DNA of 64,000 bases from JAAFIP01 sp963775085 (lineage in GTDB: Bacteria > Pseudomonadota > Gammaproteobacteria > Burkholderiales > Burkholderiaceae_C): positions 1,035,051 through 1,099,050 of the forward strand of contig CAVZHO010000002.1 of assembly GCA_963775085.1 (NCBI GenBank). Direction: 5' to 3'. The notes below the pieces were generated by a model. The model saw only the letters and a program-made list of their open reading frames with translations, ran no database searches and was not told where the DNA came from. Of the stretch, positions 42,192 to 51,695 are shown piece by piece. Each line of letters opens with the position of its first letter. Positions within the stretch are counted from its first letter, which is position 1. The position numbers were made by a program, and so were the translations under genes.

Positions 42192-42902
42192 TCACTTCAT
42201 CTGGACCGAACCATTCACAGTCACCACCACCGTACTGCGACCTGCTTCGACAGGCACCGGGGCATCAGCCGACATGGTTTTGGCCTGCATCATCTCCATG
42301 CGACCGCGTGGTGCAAAGCCCTGGTCGTTGGCGTTGACATTCACCTCGCGGATGCTATAGCCACCAAAGCCAAAGTTTTTGCTGATCTCGCTGGCCTTGG
42401 TTTTAAAACGCTCAATGGCCTGCGCCTGCGCCTCGCCCTCCACTTTGGCGCGGGCCTCTCGCGACAGGCCAAAGCTGACCTGGCCCAATGTGAGCGTGTT
42501 GATCTTGCCTGCGGTCGCGCTGATGCGTGCAAAATCGCGGCCCTCCAGCACCAGCTCGGTGCTGCCTTGCCAGCCATTGATTTTGCCGTCACGGCCATAG
42601 CGTGGGTACAGGCTGAATGCGCCCGTGCGCACATCCAGCTGGCCGGGTTGTGCGGTTTTTTTAGCCTCGGCCAAGGCAGCGTCCAAAGCGGTTTTGAGCT
42701 GGCTTTGCACTACCGCTGAGTCAGCGCCGTCTTTGGTGGTGTTCATGGAGATCATCAACAGGTCCTGCGGTGCCTCGACCGTACCACTGGACTGGAGGGA
42801 GACGACGTTTTGTGGTGATTCCATGCGATTATTTTGAGCGAATGTAGCGCTAGTCCCTATCAATAGGACACAAGCAGCTATTGTTTTTATAGTGTATTGC
42901 AT
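42192..42902 (-). CDS. SIMPL-domain (DUF541) periplasmic protein
   Basis: The 236-residue exported protein has the DUF541/SIMPL domain: VVSLQSSGTVEAPQDLLMIS, ...AIERFKTKASEISKNFGFGGYSI, and the C-terminal strand STVVVTVNGSVQM. Relatives include E. coli YggE and the Brucella 26-kDa immunogen, linked to oxidative-stress tolerance. The signal peptide MQYTIKTIAACVLLIGTSAT is cut after TFA. Residues about 3-18 of it are encoded by a copy of the 43-bp repeat at 42851-42894, so the hydrophobic core is repeat-derived. Confidence 0.87.
   Translation of the reverse strand: MQYTIKTIAACVLLIGTSATFAQNNRMESPQNVVSLQSSGTVEAPQDLLMISMNTTKDGADSAVVQSQLKTALDAALAEAKKTAQPGQLDVRTGAFSLYPRYGRDGKINGWQGSTELVLEGRDFARISATAGKINTLTLGQVSFGLSREARAKVEGEAQAQAIERFKTKASEISKNFGFGGYSIREVNVNANDQGFAPRGRMEMMQAKTMSADAPVPVEAGRSTVVVTVNGSVQMK
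42851..42894 (+). repeat. dispersed repeat in the SIMPL-protein signal peptide
   Basis: TAGTCCCTATCAATAGGACA then CAAGCAGCTATTGTTTTTAT is a strong match. Read on the minus strand it encodes IKTIAACVLLIGTS. Confidence 0.92.
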
Positions 42903-42998
42903 GCCGAAGTTTAGTTGAAGTCAAGGGATCCAAGATTACCACGTCTGCGGCCCGGCGCTTGCAGCCCCAGCCGTCAGTGGCACAGACCTGCGGCCAGT

Positions 42999-43310
42999 TT
43001 AGCGCAGGGTACTGGTCGCAGCCTGGGCGCGCAGCTCGCGCGCAAGCTGCTTGCGCAGCTCCGCACGTTCTTGTGGATTGAGCCGTCGCGGGTGGTCGAC
43101 TTGCGCAGGCTGTCGCACGGTAGTGCGCAGATCCACACGGCGCTGATCGGGCTGGGGTGAGTCGACGCTACCCGGCTGCTGGGCCATCGCAGGCACACAC
43201 AGAAGCGCCGGTGCCAGCAGCGCAGTCCCCAGCAGCCCTGCAACGGCATGACTCACCCGCGCGGGATCTGAACGCAAGCACTTTAACCAACCAGAAATAA
43301 CACTGTTCAT
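42999..43310 (-). CDS. small exported protein of unknown function
   Basis: The protein of about 103 residues from ATG 43310 (MNSVISGWLKCLRSDPARVS) has a long hydrophobic signal segment (HAVAGLLGTALLAPALLCVP) with a likely cut after AMA. The mature 55 residues are Arg/Gln-rich and charged (NPQERAELRKQLARELRAQA), predicted helical. No family is recognised. An ATG at 43319 is the alternative start. It is divergent from ompR, so it shares the region with the OmpR-like sites and may be in the same regulon. Confidence 0.6.
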   Translation of the reverse strand: MNSVISGWLKCLRSDPARVSHAVAGLLGTALLAPALLCVPAMAQQPGSVDSPQPDQRRVDLRTTVRQPAQVDHPRRLNPQERAELRKQLARELRAQAATSTLR

Positions 43311-43455
43311 ATCGGCCATCCTAGCTAAAATTTGATCGCAATGCCCCGTGTAGAACCCACTGGGGCGACCTGCCTGCACTACACCGCTCACCCATAACGC
43401 TAAATGTTGGCAATGGGAACACATCCACTCGGTCAAGACTATGCTTGATCCTGAA

Positions 43456-43539
43456 AAATATGTAACAGAGTGTCCTAAGTTGCTGATTTTTATGGGAATT
43501 TTGTGATTTATCAGTTAAAAACGGGTCTGTTACATATTT
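43456..43539. promoter_or_regulatory. 14-bp inverted repeat with OmpR-box-like core before ompR
   Basis: AAATATGTAACAGA at 43456-43469 is exactly repeated in reverse at 43526-43539 (TCTGTTACATATTT), centres 70 bp apart. GTTACATATTT matches the core of E. coli OmpR sites such as ompF F1. The right arm ends 15 bp before the ompR start codon, which suggests autoregulation, possibly by looping. Confidence 0.55.
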
Positions 43540-43554
43540 AGAGTGAGGTACTTT

Positions 43555-44286
43555 ATGACACAAGTTGCAAAACAAGCTGACCGCGTTTTAGTGGTCGATG
43601 ATGATGCCCGTATCCGTGACCTGCTACGCCGCTACCTGGCCCAGGAAGGGTTTGAGGTCATCGTCGCCGAAGACGGCAAGGCATTGAGCCGCACCATGAT
43701 GCGCGACCCGATTGACCTGATCATCCTGGATCTGATGATGCCCGGTGAAGATGGCCTGTCGATCTGCCGCCGCCTGCGCGCCGCCGGAGACCGCACCCCC
43801 ATCATCATGCTCACCGCCAAGGGCGAGGATGTCGACCGCATTGTCGGTCTGGAAGTCGGTGCAGACGACTATCTGGGCAAGCCGTTTAACCCGCGCGAGC
43901 TGCTGGCACGGGTACACGCCGTACTGCGCCGCCGTCCGGCCCACGAGTCACCCGGTGCGCCGTCTACCGAGAGCGAGAACGTCACCTTCGGCCCGTTTGA
44001 CTTTGATCTGGGCCAGCGTACCCTGAAGAAAAACGGCGAAGAAATGCCGCTCACCACGGGTGAATTTGCCATGCTCAAGGCTTTGGTACGCCATCCGCGC
44101 CAACCACTGTCGCGCGAAAAACTGGCGCAACTGGCGCGGGGTCGCGAATTTGAGCCCTTTGACCGCAGCCTGGATGTGCAGGTCTCACGCCTGCGCAAAA
44201 TGGTTGAGGCCGATGTCGCCTCACCCCGCTACATCCAAACCGTGTGGGGTGTAGGCTACGTGTTTGTACCCGATGGCAAAAGCTGA
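43555..44286 (+). CDS. ompR: OmpR-family response regulator
   Basis: The 243-residue regulator has a receiver domain with the acidic pocket VVDDDAR and phospho-acceptor Asp59 (IILDLMMPGEDG), and Lys in YLGKPFNPREL. The C-terminal winged helix has the OmpR features PLTTGEFAMLKALVRHPRQP and RSLDVQVSRLRKMVE, ending YIQTVWGVGYVFVPDG. Start ATG 43555 follows GTGAGG. The matching kinase gene begins 21 bp downstream. In beta-proteobacteria this pair corresponds to RisA/RisS or EnvZ/OmpR. Confidence 0.93.
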   Translation: MTQVAKQADRVLVVDDDARIRDLLRRYLAQEGFEVIVAEDGKALSRTMMRDPIDLIILDLMMPGEDGLSICRRLRAAGDRTPIIMLTAKGEDVDRIVGLEVGADDYLGKPFNPRELLARVHAVLRRRPAHESPGAPSTESENVTFGPFDFDLGQRTLKKNGEEMPLTTGEFAMLKALVRHPRQPLSREKLAQLARGREFEPFDRSLDVQVSRLRKMVEADVASPRYIQTVWGVGYVFVPDGKS

Positions 44287-44307
44287 TCGGCTAACATGGC
44301 ATAGGCC

Positions 44308-45732
44308 ATGACCGTCGATATCACCAGTCCCGCACCACTTGAAACCATGCCCGCCCCGCTGGAGGCGCGCCGGGCATTGTTCAAGCGGGTGCGTTTTAGC
44401 CTGTTCTGGCGCACTTTCTTTCTGCTTGCGCTACTGCTTCTGGGCAGTGTGGTGGCGTGGTTGCAAACCTTCAGGGTTATCGAAAGCGAGCCGCATGCGT
44501 CGCAAAGTGCCCAGCAAATCGCCTCCCTGGTCAACCTCAGCCGCGCCGCATTGGTGCATGCCGATGCCATTGCCCGCGTGTCCCTGATCAAACAGCTGGC
44601 CGAGCTGGAAGGCGTGCGCGTGCTGCCGCGCGAAATTACCGATAAAGTGAGGGGCTTTGACGCGGGCTCACAAACTGGCATGGTCACCAGCGAGCTGCGC
44701 ACCCGCCTGGGCAAGGACACCCTGCTTGCGCGCGAGGTCAATGGCGAGCCGGGCCTGTGGGTTGCCTTTGATATCGAAGGCGATGCATATTGGCTGCTCA
44801 CCGATTTATCGCGCATTATGCCGGTGGCAGGTAAAACCTGGCTGGTCTGGCTGTTGATCGCCGCCGCCCTGTCTTTGGCAGGCGCAGCACTGATTGCCCG
44901 GTTGATCAACCGCCCACTCAAGGCCCTCAGTTTTGCCGCCAACCGCGTGCGCGACGGCGACTTTGATGCCAGCCGCCTGGACGAGCGCGCCGTCACCAGC
45001 GAGATCCGCGAGGTCAACAAAGGCTTTAACCGCATGGCCCAGCAGCTCTCAAAAATAGAGCAGGACCGCGCCGTCATGCTGGCCGGCATCTCGCACGACC
45101 TGCGCACCCCGCTGGCACGCCTGCGCCTGGAAACCGAGATGAGCGTAGCCGATCAGACTGCCCGCACCCACATGGTCAACGACATCGAGCAGCTGGACGG
45201 CATCATCGACAAGTTTCTGGACTACGCCCGCCCCGACCAAGCCCTGCTGCAGCCCGTGAGCCTGAACGATGTACTCGAAGCGAGTTTGTTTGCCGTGCAT
45301 GACGCAGGGGACATGAAGATCAAGCTGGATCTGGAGGGCGACATCTTTGTGCAGGCCGACGAAGTTGAGCTCAACCGCGTGTTTGCCAACCTGATAGAAA
45401 ACGCCCGCAAATACGGCAAAACACCGGGTACCGATGTCACGCGGCTGGACGTGGTGGTGCGGGTGAAAGACGAATGGGTGATGGTCAAGGTGCGCGACCA
45501 TGGCGTAGGCGTGAGCGAAGATACCCTGAAACAGCTCACCCAACCCTTCTTTCGCGGTGATGCGGCCCGCACGGCCGCCACGGGCGCGGGCCTGGGCTTG
45601 GCCATTGTGGACAAAACCGTGCAACGCATGGGCGGCATCTTCGCCATTGCCAACACCGCCTCTGGCGGCTTGGCCGCCCATATCAAGCTGCACAGGGCCA
45701 GAGGGCCCAAGGACTCGAAAAATTTCAATTAG
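44308..45732 (+). CDS. envZ: EnvZ-like sensor histidine kinase
   Basis: The 474-residue inner-membrane kinase has two spans: LFWRTFFLLALLLLGSVVAW (about 32-51) and WLVWLLIAAALSLAGAALIA (about 178-197). Between them is a periplasmic loop of 125 residues. A HAMP domain (NRPLKALSFAANRVRDGDFD) follows, then His263 in GISHDLRTPLARLRLETEM and the ATPase domain (NLIENARKYG, GAGLGLAIVDKTV). It is the partner of the OmpR-like regulator and likely senses osmotic or envelope conditions. Confidence 0.93.
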   Translation: MTVDITSPAPLETMPAPLEARRALFKRVRFSLFWRTFFLLALLLLGSVVAWLQTFRVIESEPHASQSAQQIASLVNLSRAALVHADAIARVSLIKQLAELEGVRVLPREITDKVRGFDAGSQTGMVTSELRTRLGKDTLLAREVNGEPGLWVAFDIEGDAYWLLTDLSRIMPVAGKTWLVWLLIAAALSLAGAALIARLINRPLKALSFAANRVRDGDFDASRLDERAVTSEIREVNKGFNRMAQQLSKIEQDRAVMLAGISHDLRTPLARLRLETEMSVADQTARTHMVNDIEQLDGIIDKFLDYARPDQALLQPVSLNDVLEASLFAVHDAGDMKIKLDLEGDIFVQADEVELNRVFANLIENARKYGKTPGTDVTRLDVVVRVKDEWVMVKVRDHGVGVSEDTLKQLTQPFFRGDAARTAATGAGLGLAIVDKTVQRMGGIFAIANTASGGLAAHIKLHRARGPKDSKNFN

Positions 45733-45852
45733 GCTTTGCACGTCAACCAGTAAAGTCGTGCAATCGCATCCTTGGCCCCATGGCCGAGCCAGCGTTTGGC
45801 TCACGCTGTCGACCGGCCGCATTCGCCACAAAAAATAGATAAAACAGGCCGG

Positions 45853-45895
45853 TAGTCCTTGTGCTGTGGACGCAAACAGCTATTTAATTAATAGC
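45853..45895 (+). repeat. dispersed repeat at the 3' end of ispF
   Basis: TAGTCCTTGTGCTGTGGACG then CAAACAGCTATTTAATTAAT and AGC is a close match. The ispF stop codon lies within it. Confidence 0.95.
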
Positions 45896-46374
45896 ACTGA
45901 AGCGCGCGCTTCGATACTCAAGCCCTCCCCCACCGGCCCCAACTTCTCTGCCGTCTTGGCCTTCACATTCACTTGCGGTAGATCCACACCCAATGCCGCT
46001 GCAATGCGCTCGCACATGGCTGGGATGTGCGCCGCCAGCTTGGGCGCTTGGGCCATCACGGTGCTGTCGATATTGCCAATCTCGTAGCCTGCGCCGCGCA
46101 CGCGCCTGGCGGCCTCTTGCAGCAGCACGATGGAGTCTGCGCCTTTGAACTGCGCATCGGTGTCCGGGAAGTGCCTTCCTATGTCGCCCAGCGCTGCTGC
46201 GCCCAACAGTGCGTCGGTAATGGCGTGCAGCAGCACGTCGGCATCCGAGTGGCCGAGCAGGCCCTTGTCAAACGGGATGTGTACACCGCCGATGATGAGC
46301 TGGCGGCCAGGCACCAGGGCGTGGGTGTCCCAGCCTTCACCGATTCGGAAAGGCGTGGTTTTGGCTGCGGTCAT
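45880..46374 (-). CDS. ispF: 2-C-methyl-D-erythritol 2,4-cyclodiphosphate synthase
   Basis: The 164-residue MEP-pathway enzyme cyclises CDP-methylerythritol phosphate, feeding isoprenoid (and here squalene) synthesis. Zinc ligands are in GEGWDTHALVPGR and LLGHSDADVLLHAITDAL. The end is ordinary up to LSIEARASVLLIK. The final codons and the TAG stop (45880-45882) lie within a copy of the 43-bp repeat, so the natural C-terminus has been replaced or trimmed by a few residues. It overlaps ispD by four bases. Confidence 0.96.
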   Translation of the reverse strand: MTAAKTTPFRIGEGWDTHALVPGRQLIIGGVHIPFDKGLLGHSDADVLLHAITDALLGAAALGDIGRHFPDTDAQFKGADSIVLLQEAARRVRGAGYEIGNIDSTVMAQAPKLAAHIPAMCERIAAALGVDLPQVNVKAKTAEKLGPVGEGLSIEARASVLLIK

Positions 46375-47066
46375 GCCGCCTTCTTTCGGCTGAGCAAAAT
46401 CGCCTCGGCCAGGGAAAAATCTTCAGGATAGGTGACCTTGAAGTTTTGCGCGCTACTGTGCACTAATTTTGGACTGTGGCCCAGCGCCTCCATGGCGCTG
46501 GACTCGTCGGTCGCGCTGGCAAAAGACTGTTCTAGCGCCTGCGTAAGCGCCCCAATGCGAAACATCTGCGGCGTATGGGCCAGCCACTTGTCGGCCCGGC
46601 TCACCGTGCTGGCCACATGGCCATTGAGCGCGGTTTTCAGCGTGTCGGGCAGGGGCAGTGCCAAGAGGCCGCCTACGGGGTCGTGCTGGCAGGCATCGAT
46701 CAAGGCGTTGATCTGCGCAGGGGTGACCAGGCAACGGGCTGCGTCGTGCACCAGTACCCAGTCGCTCGGCTGCGCGCCTTGGGAGAGCATGGCTTGGAGG
46801 CCATTGAGCACGGTTTTGGCCCGCGTGTCGCTGGCGCAGGGCGCTACCCAGTGGGTGGAGCCGACGTGCTGGGCAAACAGGGTGTCGTCCGGGGCGATCA
46901 CGCACAGGGCCTCGCTGATGCGCGGCACAGCAGCAAACGCAGCCAGTGTGTGCGCCACCATGGGCTGCCCGGCGATGGGCTGGTACTGCTTGGGCAAAGA
47001 GGTGCCCGCCCGGCTACCGGAGCCACCGCAGGGGATGAGGGCGAAAAATTGGGCGTTGGTGGACAT
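46371..47066 (-). CDS. ispD: 2-C-methyl-D-erythritol 4-phosphate cytidylyltransferase
   Basis: The 231-residue enzyme joins methylerythritol phosphate to CTP. The nucleotide-binding loop is LIPCGGSGSRAGTSLPKQYQ, where family members usually have AAGxGxR; the Ala-Ala to Pro-Cys change is common in beta-proteobacteria as far as I recall. VHDAARCLVTPAQI and ISRADKW-type sequence (TVSRADKWLAHTPQMF) follow. ispD-ispF are coupled by an ATGA overlap. It is divergent from mfd. Confidence 0.95.
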   Translation of the reverse strand: MSTNAQFFALIPCGGSGSRAGTSLPKQYQPIAGQPMVAHTLAAFAAVPRISEALCVIAPDDTLFAQHVGSTHWVAPCASDTRAKTVLNGLQAMLSQGAQPSDWVLVHDAARCLVTPAQINALIDACQHDPVGGLLALPLPDTLKTALNGHVASTVSRADKWLAHTPQMFRIGALTQALEQSFASATDESSAMEALGHSPKLVHSSAQNFKVTYPEDFSLAEAILLSRKKAA

Positions 47067-47200
47067 AGGGGCGCTATCGTTATGTAGGCTATCTTAAGCG
47101 GGTTTGACGGACTTTAGCGGGTTTAAAATAAGGCCTCACACCCCACTGCAACGGCTTTGGGGTGTTTTGTATTTTCTGCTCCAAAACCAGTACGCACTCT

Positions 47201-50200
47201 GTGGATTACCCCAAGCTCTCCCCCGGCAAGCGCTATACCCTGCCCCGCCCCATCAGCTCTGCCGATTCCTTGTTATTGGCCGAATTTGCCACGCAGGAAA
47301 AAGCCGCAGGCCGCATCACCGCCATCGTTACGGCCGACACGGTAGACGCGCAGCGCATCGTGGACGAGCTGGCCTTTTTTGCGCCCGACCTGCAAACCGT
47401 GATGTTCCCCGACTGGGAGACCCTGCCCTACGACACCTTCTCGCCGCACCAGGATCTGATCAGTGAGCGGCTGGCCACGCTGTGGCGCCTCCACAGCCGC
47501 GCCACCAATCCGCAAGCCAAAGACACGGCCGATGTCGTTTTGATCCCCGCCACCACGGCGCTGTACCGCCTGGCACCGCCGAGCTTTTTGGCGGGCTATA
47601 CGTTCCACTTCAAGGTGAAGCAAAAGCTCGACGAAGCCAAGTTCAAATCCCAGCTCACCCTGGCGGGCTACAACCATGTGACGCAAGTCGTCAGCCCCGG
47701 TGAATACGCCGTGCGCGGCGGGCTGATTGATCTGTTCCCGATGGGCAGCCTGGTGCCCTACCGGGTGGATTTGTTTGACGACGAGGTGGACAGCATCCGC
47801 ACATTTGACCCGGACAGCCAGCGCTCTCTGTACCCCGTGCCCGAGGTGCGCCTGCTACCGGGCCGCGAATTCCCCATGGACGACCCGGCGCGTGCCAAGT
47901 TTCGCAGCCGCTGGCGCGAGCTGCTGGAGGGCGACCCGACCAAGAGCCGCATGTACAAAGACATCGGCAACGGCGTGGCCACCTCGGGCATCGAGTATTA
48001 CCTGCCGCTGTTTTTTGACGACACGGCCACCGTGTTTGACTATCTGGGCGATGAGGCCACCATCGTGCTGCACGGCGATCTGGAGAGTGCCTTTGCGCAT
48101 TTTTCACAAGACAGCAAAGAGCGCTTTCGCCTGGCGCAGGGCGACCCCGAGCGGCCGGTGCTGCCGCCTGAGGCGCTGTTTTTGTCGACGGAGCAGTTTT
48201 ATGGGATTGCCAAGGGGTTTCGGCAGTTGGCGATACGCTCCAGTGCGCTTAGCAACGAGGATGGCGATACGCTGTCCACCCAGGCCCACACGCTGCCCAG
48301 CGACTACGCCGAATTCGAGCTGCTGCCCGCCCTGGCCGCCCAGCGTGGCATGGAGGAACCCCTCTCTCTCCTCAAATCGCATTTGGTAGGCACCCAGCAT
48401 CGTGTGTTGTTACTGACAGAAAGCGATGGCCGCCGCGAGAGCCTGCTGGACTTTTTGCGTGCCAGCCATGTGCTGCCGCCCTCGTTTGAATCGTTGGCCG
48501 AGTTCCAGGCCAGCGACGAAAAGCTGGGGATTGCCACCGCCGCGTTGGCGGCGGGATTTGCGTGGACTGAGGGCGGGATTGACTTCGTCACCGAGACCGA
48601 GTTGTTTGCCACCAGCGGTGGCGCACGGCGTCGAAAAAAGCAGGAGCAAGTCACCGACGTCGAGTCGCTGATCAAAGACCTGAGCGAGCTCAAGGTGGGC
48701 GACCCGGTGGTGCACAGCCAGCACGGCATTGGCCGCTACCGGGGCCTGATGAATATGGACGTGGGGCAAAAAATGCCCGACGGCACGGTGGCGCTGCAAG
48801 AGTTTTTGCTGCTGGAGTACGCTGACGATGCCAAGCTGTATGTGCCCGTCAGCCAGTTGCACCTGATCAGCCGCTACACCGGCGTATCTGCCGACGAAGC
48901 GCCCCTGCACCGCTTGGGCAGCGGCCAATGGGACAAAGCCAAACGCCGCGCCGCCGAGCAGGTGCGCGACAGCGCGGCAGAGCTGTTGAACATCTATGCA
49001 CGGCGCGCAGCCCGCACCGGCCATTCGTTCCGCTTTTCAGCCAGTGACTACGAGAAGTTTGCCAACGACTTTGGCTTTGAGGAAACCGGCGACCAGCGCG
49101 CCGCCATCCACGCCACCATCCAGGACATGGTCAGCCCCCAGCCGATGGACCGGCTGATTTGCGGCGACGTGGGCTTTGGCAAAACCGAGGTCGCCTTGCG
49201 CGCCGCCTTCATCGCCGTCACGGGTGGCAAGCAAGTCGCCATCCTTGCCCCCACCACCCTGCTGGCCGAGCAGCACTTTGCCACGCTGACGGACCGCTTC
49301 AGCAAATGGCCGGTGAAGGTGATGGAGATGAGCCGCTTTCGCAGCGCCAAAGAGATCACCGCCGCGGTCAAAGGCCTGGCCGATGGCAGCGTAGACATCG
49401 TGGTGGGGACGCACAAGCTGCTCAGTAACACCGTCAAATACAAAGACTTAGGCCTGCTGATCATCGACGAAGAGCACCGCTTTGGCGTGCGCCACAAAGA
49501 AGCCATGAAGGCCATGCGCGCCGAGGTGGATGTGCTCACGCTCACGGCCACGCCCATCCCCCGCACCATGGGCATGGCGCTGGAAGGTCTGCGTGATTTG
49601 AGCGTGATCGCTACCGCGCCACAAAGACGATTAGCCATCAAAACCTTTGTCCGCACCGAAGGCAAGGGTGTGATCCGCGAGGCCGTGCTGCAGAGAATTA
49701 AAACGTGGCGGCCAAGTCTACTTTTTGCACAACGAAGTAGAGACCATTGAAAACCGCCGCGCCCGGCTGGAAGAAATTTTGCCCGAGGCCCGCATTGCCG
49801 TGGCCCACGGCCAGATGCCCGAGCGCCAGTTGGAAAAAGTGATGAAAGACTTCATCGCCCAACGCTTTAACGTGCTGCTGTGCTCCACCATCATCGAGAC
49901 CGGCATTGACGTGCCCACGGCCAACACCATCGTGATGAGCCGCGCCGACAAGTTTGGCCTGGCGCAGTTGCACCAGCTACGTGGCCGCGTGGGCCGCAGC
50001 CACCACCAGGCCTACGCCTACCTGATGGTGCCCGATATTGAGGGCCTGACCAAGCACGCCCAGCAGCGGCTCGAAGCCATCCAGCAAATGGAAGAGCTGG
50101 GCAGCGGATTTTATTTGGCCATGCACGATTTGGAGATACGCGGTGCGGGCGAGGTGCTGGGCGAGAACCAGAGCGGCAACATGCTGGAAGTGGGTTTTCA

Positions 50201-50744
50201 GCTGTACAACGAAATGCTGGCCGAAGCCGTCAGCGCCCTCAAAGCCGGCAAAGAGCCCGACCTGCTGGCCCCCCTGCACGCCACCACCGAGATCAACCTG
50301 CACGCCCCGGCCCTGCTGCCCAGCGACTATTGCGGCGACGTGCACCTGCGCCTCTCGTTCTACAAAAAGCTCGCCACTGCCAAGACGACCGACCAGATCG
50401 ACACCCTGCTGGAAGAAATTGTCGACCGTTTTGGCAAACTGCCCCCGCAGGCGCAAACGCTTATCGACGTGCATAGATTAAGAGTGATTGCCAAACCCTA
50501 CGGTGTCGTCAAGGTCGATGCCGCCCCCAGCCTGATCAACATCAGCTTCAAAAAAGACCCGCCCATCGACAGCCTGGCCATCCTGCATTTGATCCAGAAG
50601 AACAAACACATCAAGCTGGCGGGTAACGACAAGCTGCGCATCGAACGCGAGCTGCCAGACGCCAAGGCGCGGGCGCAGATGGTGCGCGATGTATTGAAGA
50701 GCTTGGGGCAACCGGTGAAAGAATCGCTGGCACTACCTGTGTAG
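47201..50744 (+). CDS. mfd: transcription-repair coupling factor Mfd, interrupted by a frameshift
   Basis: Mfd strips stalled RNA polymerase from DNA and recruits UvrA. The N-terminal part (VDYPKLSPGKRYTLPRP from GTG 47201) contains the UvrB-like domains and the polymerase-interaction domain (VGDPVVHSQHGIGRYRGLMN). The motor has Walker A DVGFGKTEVALRAAF, DEEHRFGV and LTATPIPRTMGM. After AVLQRIK the frame breaks: AAAA at 49700-49703 has one base too many. Reading on at -1 restores RGGQVYFLHNEVETIENRRA and the rest of the motor and C-terminus to 50744. Read as is, translation stops at 49748-49750, losing motor motifs IV-VI. A sequencing error in a homopolymer or a recent mutation are equally possible. 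An alternative start is GTG 47162. Confidence 0.9.
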
Positions 50745-50753
50745 GGCAAAGAA

Positions 50754-50780
50754 AAAAAGCGCAGATTCACTGCGCTTTTT
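50754..50780. terminator. bidirectional terminator between mfd and the lipoprotein gene
   Basis: AAAAAGCGCAG and CTGCGCTTTTT form perfect 11-bp arms around ATTCA. A-run and T-run flanks allow termination on both strands, serving the two convergent genes. Confidence 0.85.
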
Positions 50781-50798
50781 AGAGGAAGGGATAACGGT

Positions 50799-51299
50799 TC
50801 AATTGGTCAGCACGATCGTGATGTACGCCACTTGCTCAGGGTGGTACACCGACGTAGCGATGTAAGTGATAGGCACCTGCGATACCAACAGGCCGGATGC
50901 AAAAGTGCTGCCCCCGATTTGCAGGTTGGTACGCAGCGTCTCGCTGACGGTTGCGCCGCCGTAGCTGATGGTATTGCCAACACCCACGATGGCGCTACCC
51001 GCCACCTGCACTTGCCAGGTCACCGGGCCGTTGGAGTCGATCAAAAAGGTCTGGCCCACGGGCAGGAAGACGGTTTGCGCTTCACCGGGGTACACCTGCA
51101 CACCGGGCACCTGGCGGCCATTGGCCAGCATGATCAGGTCAAATTCCTCAAACTGTGCAAAGGGCACCTGCACATTCACGCCGATCGCACCGTTGCCACC
51201 GGCTATGCCAACACCCACGTCCACCCCGCCGCCGCATGCCGTCAGCAACAGCGTACCACTGAGCAACAAGCCACCGATAACCGATTTGATAACACGCAT
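50799..51299 (-). CDS. hypothetical lipoprotein
   Basis: The 166-residue protein has a lipoprotein signal peptide, MRVIKSVIGGLLLSGTLLLT then AC, with Cys22 as the lipid-anchored residue. A Gly/Val-rich stretch (GGGVDVGVGIAGGNGAIGVN) follows, then a beta-strand-rich domain (FLPVGQTFLIDSNGPVTWQV) reminiscent of immunoglobulin-like folds. No family is recognised. It converges on mfd and appears to be a single-gene unit. Confidence 0.7.
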   Translation of the reverse strand: MRVIKSVIGGLLLSGTLLLTACGGGVDVGVGIAGGNGAIGVNVQVPFAQFEEFDLIMLANGRQVPGVQVYPGEAQTVFLPVGQTFLIDSNGPVTWQVQVAGSAIVGVGNTISYGGATVSETLRTNLQIGGSTFASGLLVSQVPITYIATSVYHPEQVAYITIVLTN

Positions 51300-51695
51300 G
51301 GTGATTACTCCAAAGCGCCGGGGATTGCGTTGCTAAAAACCAGCAGTTGCAGTCCGACTACCACCACAACGCTCCCCCAGGTTGGCACGTTGACCCTTTG
51401 GCACCCACCCATGCAGGCTATTGCAAGCGTTTACCTGTGCTTCACAAAAGTTGTATACGAAGGCCTTTTGCCGATGGACGACATCGTTGTATGACACCCA
51501 ATTACCTGCTAGCTGCACATTGCTCACTGATAAAGAGGCCAAGTTCAGCCGCGTTCCTGGCTTGCGGGTAGAAAACTGCCTACCAGCCTCGCCAGCGGGG
51601 CTTAAAGCCCAAGAATAAGCATAAAATAGGCCGCTAAACCAATAGAATACAGCGTAAGTAGCTACCATAACAATAGCGCACTACAGACCGAAAAA
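51300..51695. other. 396-bp region without a clear gene
   Basis: It lies between the lipoprotein start and the toxin stop. It holds the lipoprotein promoter and, at 51634-51677, a divergent copy of the dispersed repeat. Open frames here are short, lack ribosome sites and look like chance. Confidence 0.5.
51634..51677 (+). repeat. dispersed repeat, variant copy before the TA pair
   Basis: ACAGCGTAAGTAGCTACC then ATAACAATAGC keeps the core; the first half is the CTAAACCAATAGAATA variant. Confidence 0.75.

Noticed and set aside
51333..51668. Short minus-strand frame between the lipoprotein and the toxin gene
   Set aside because: No ribosome site, it overlaps a repeat copy and the composition is not protein-like.
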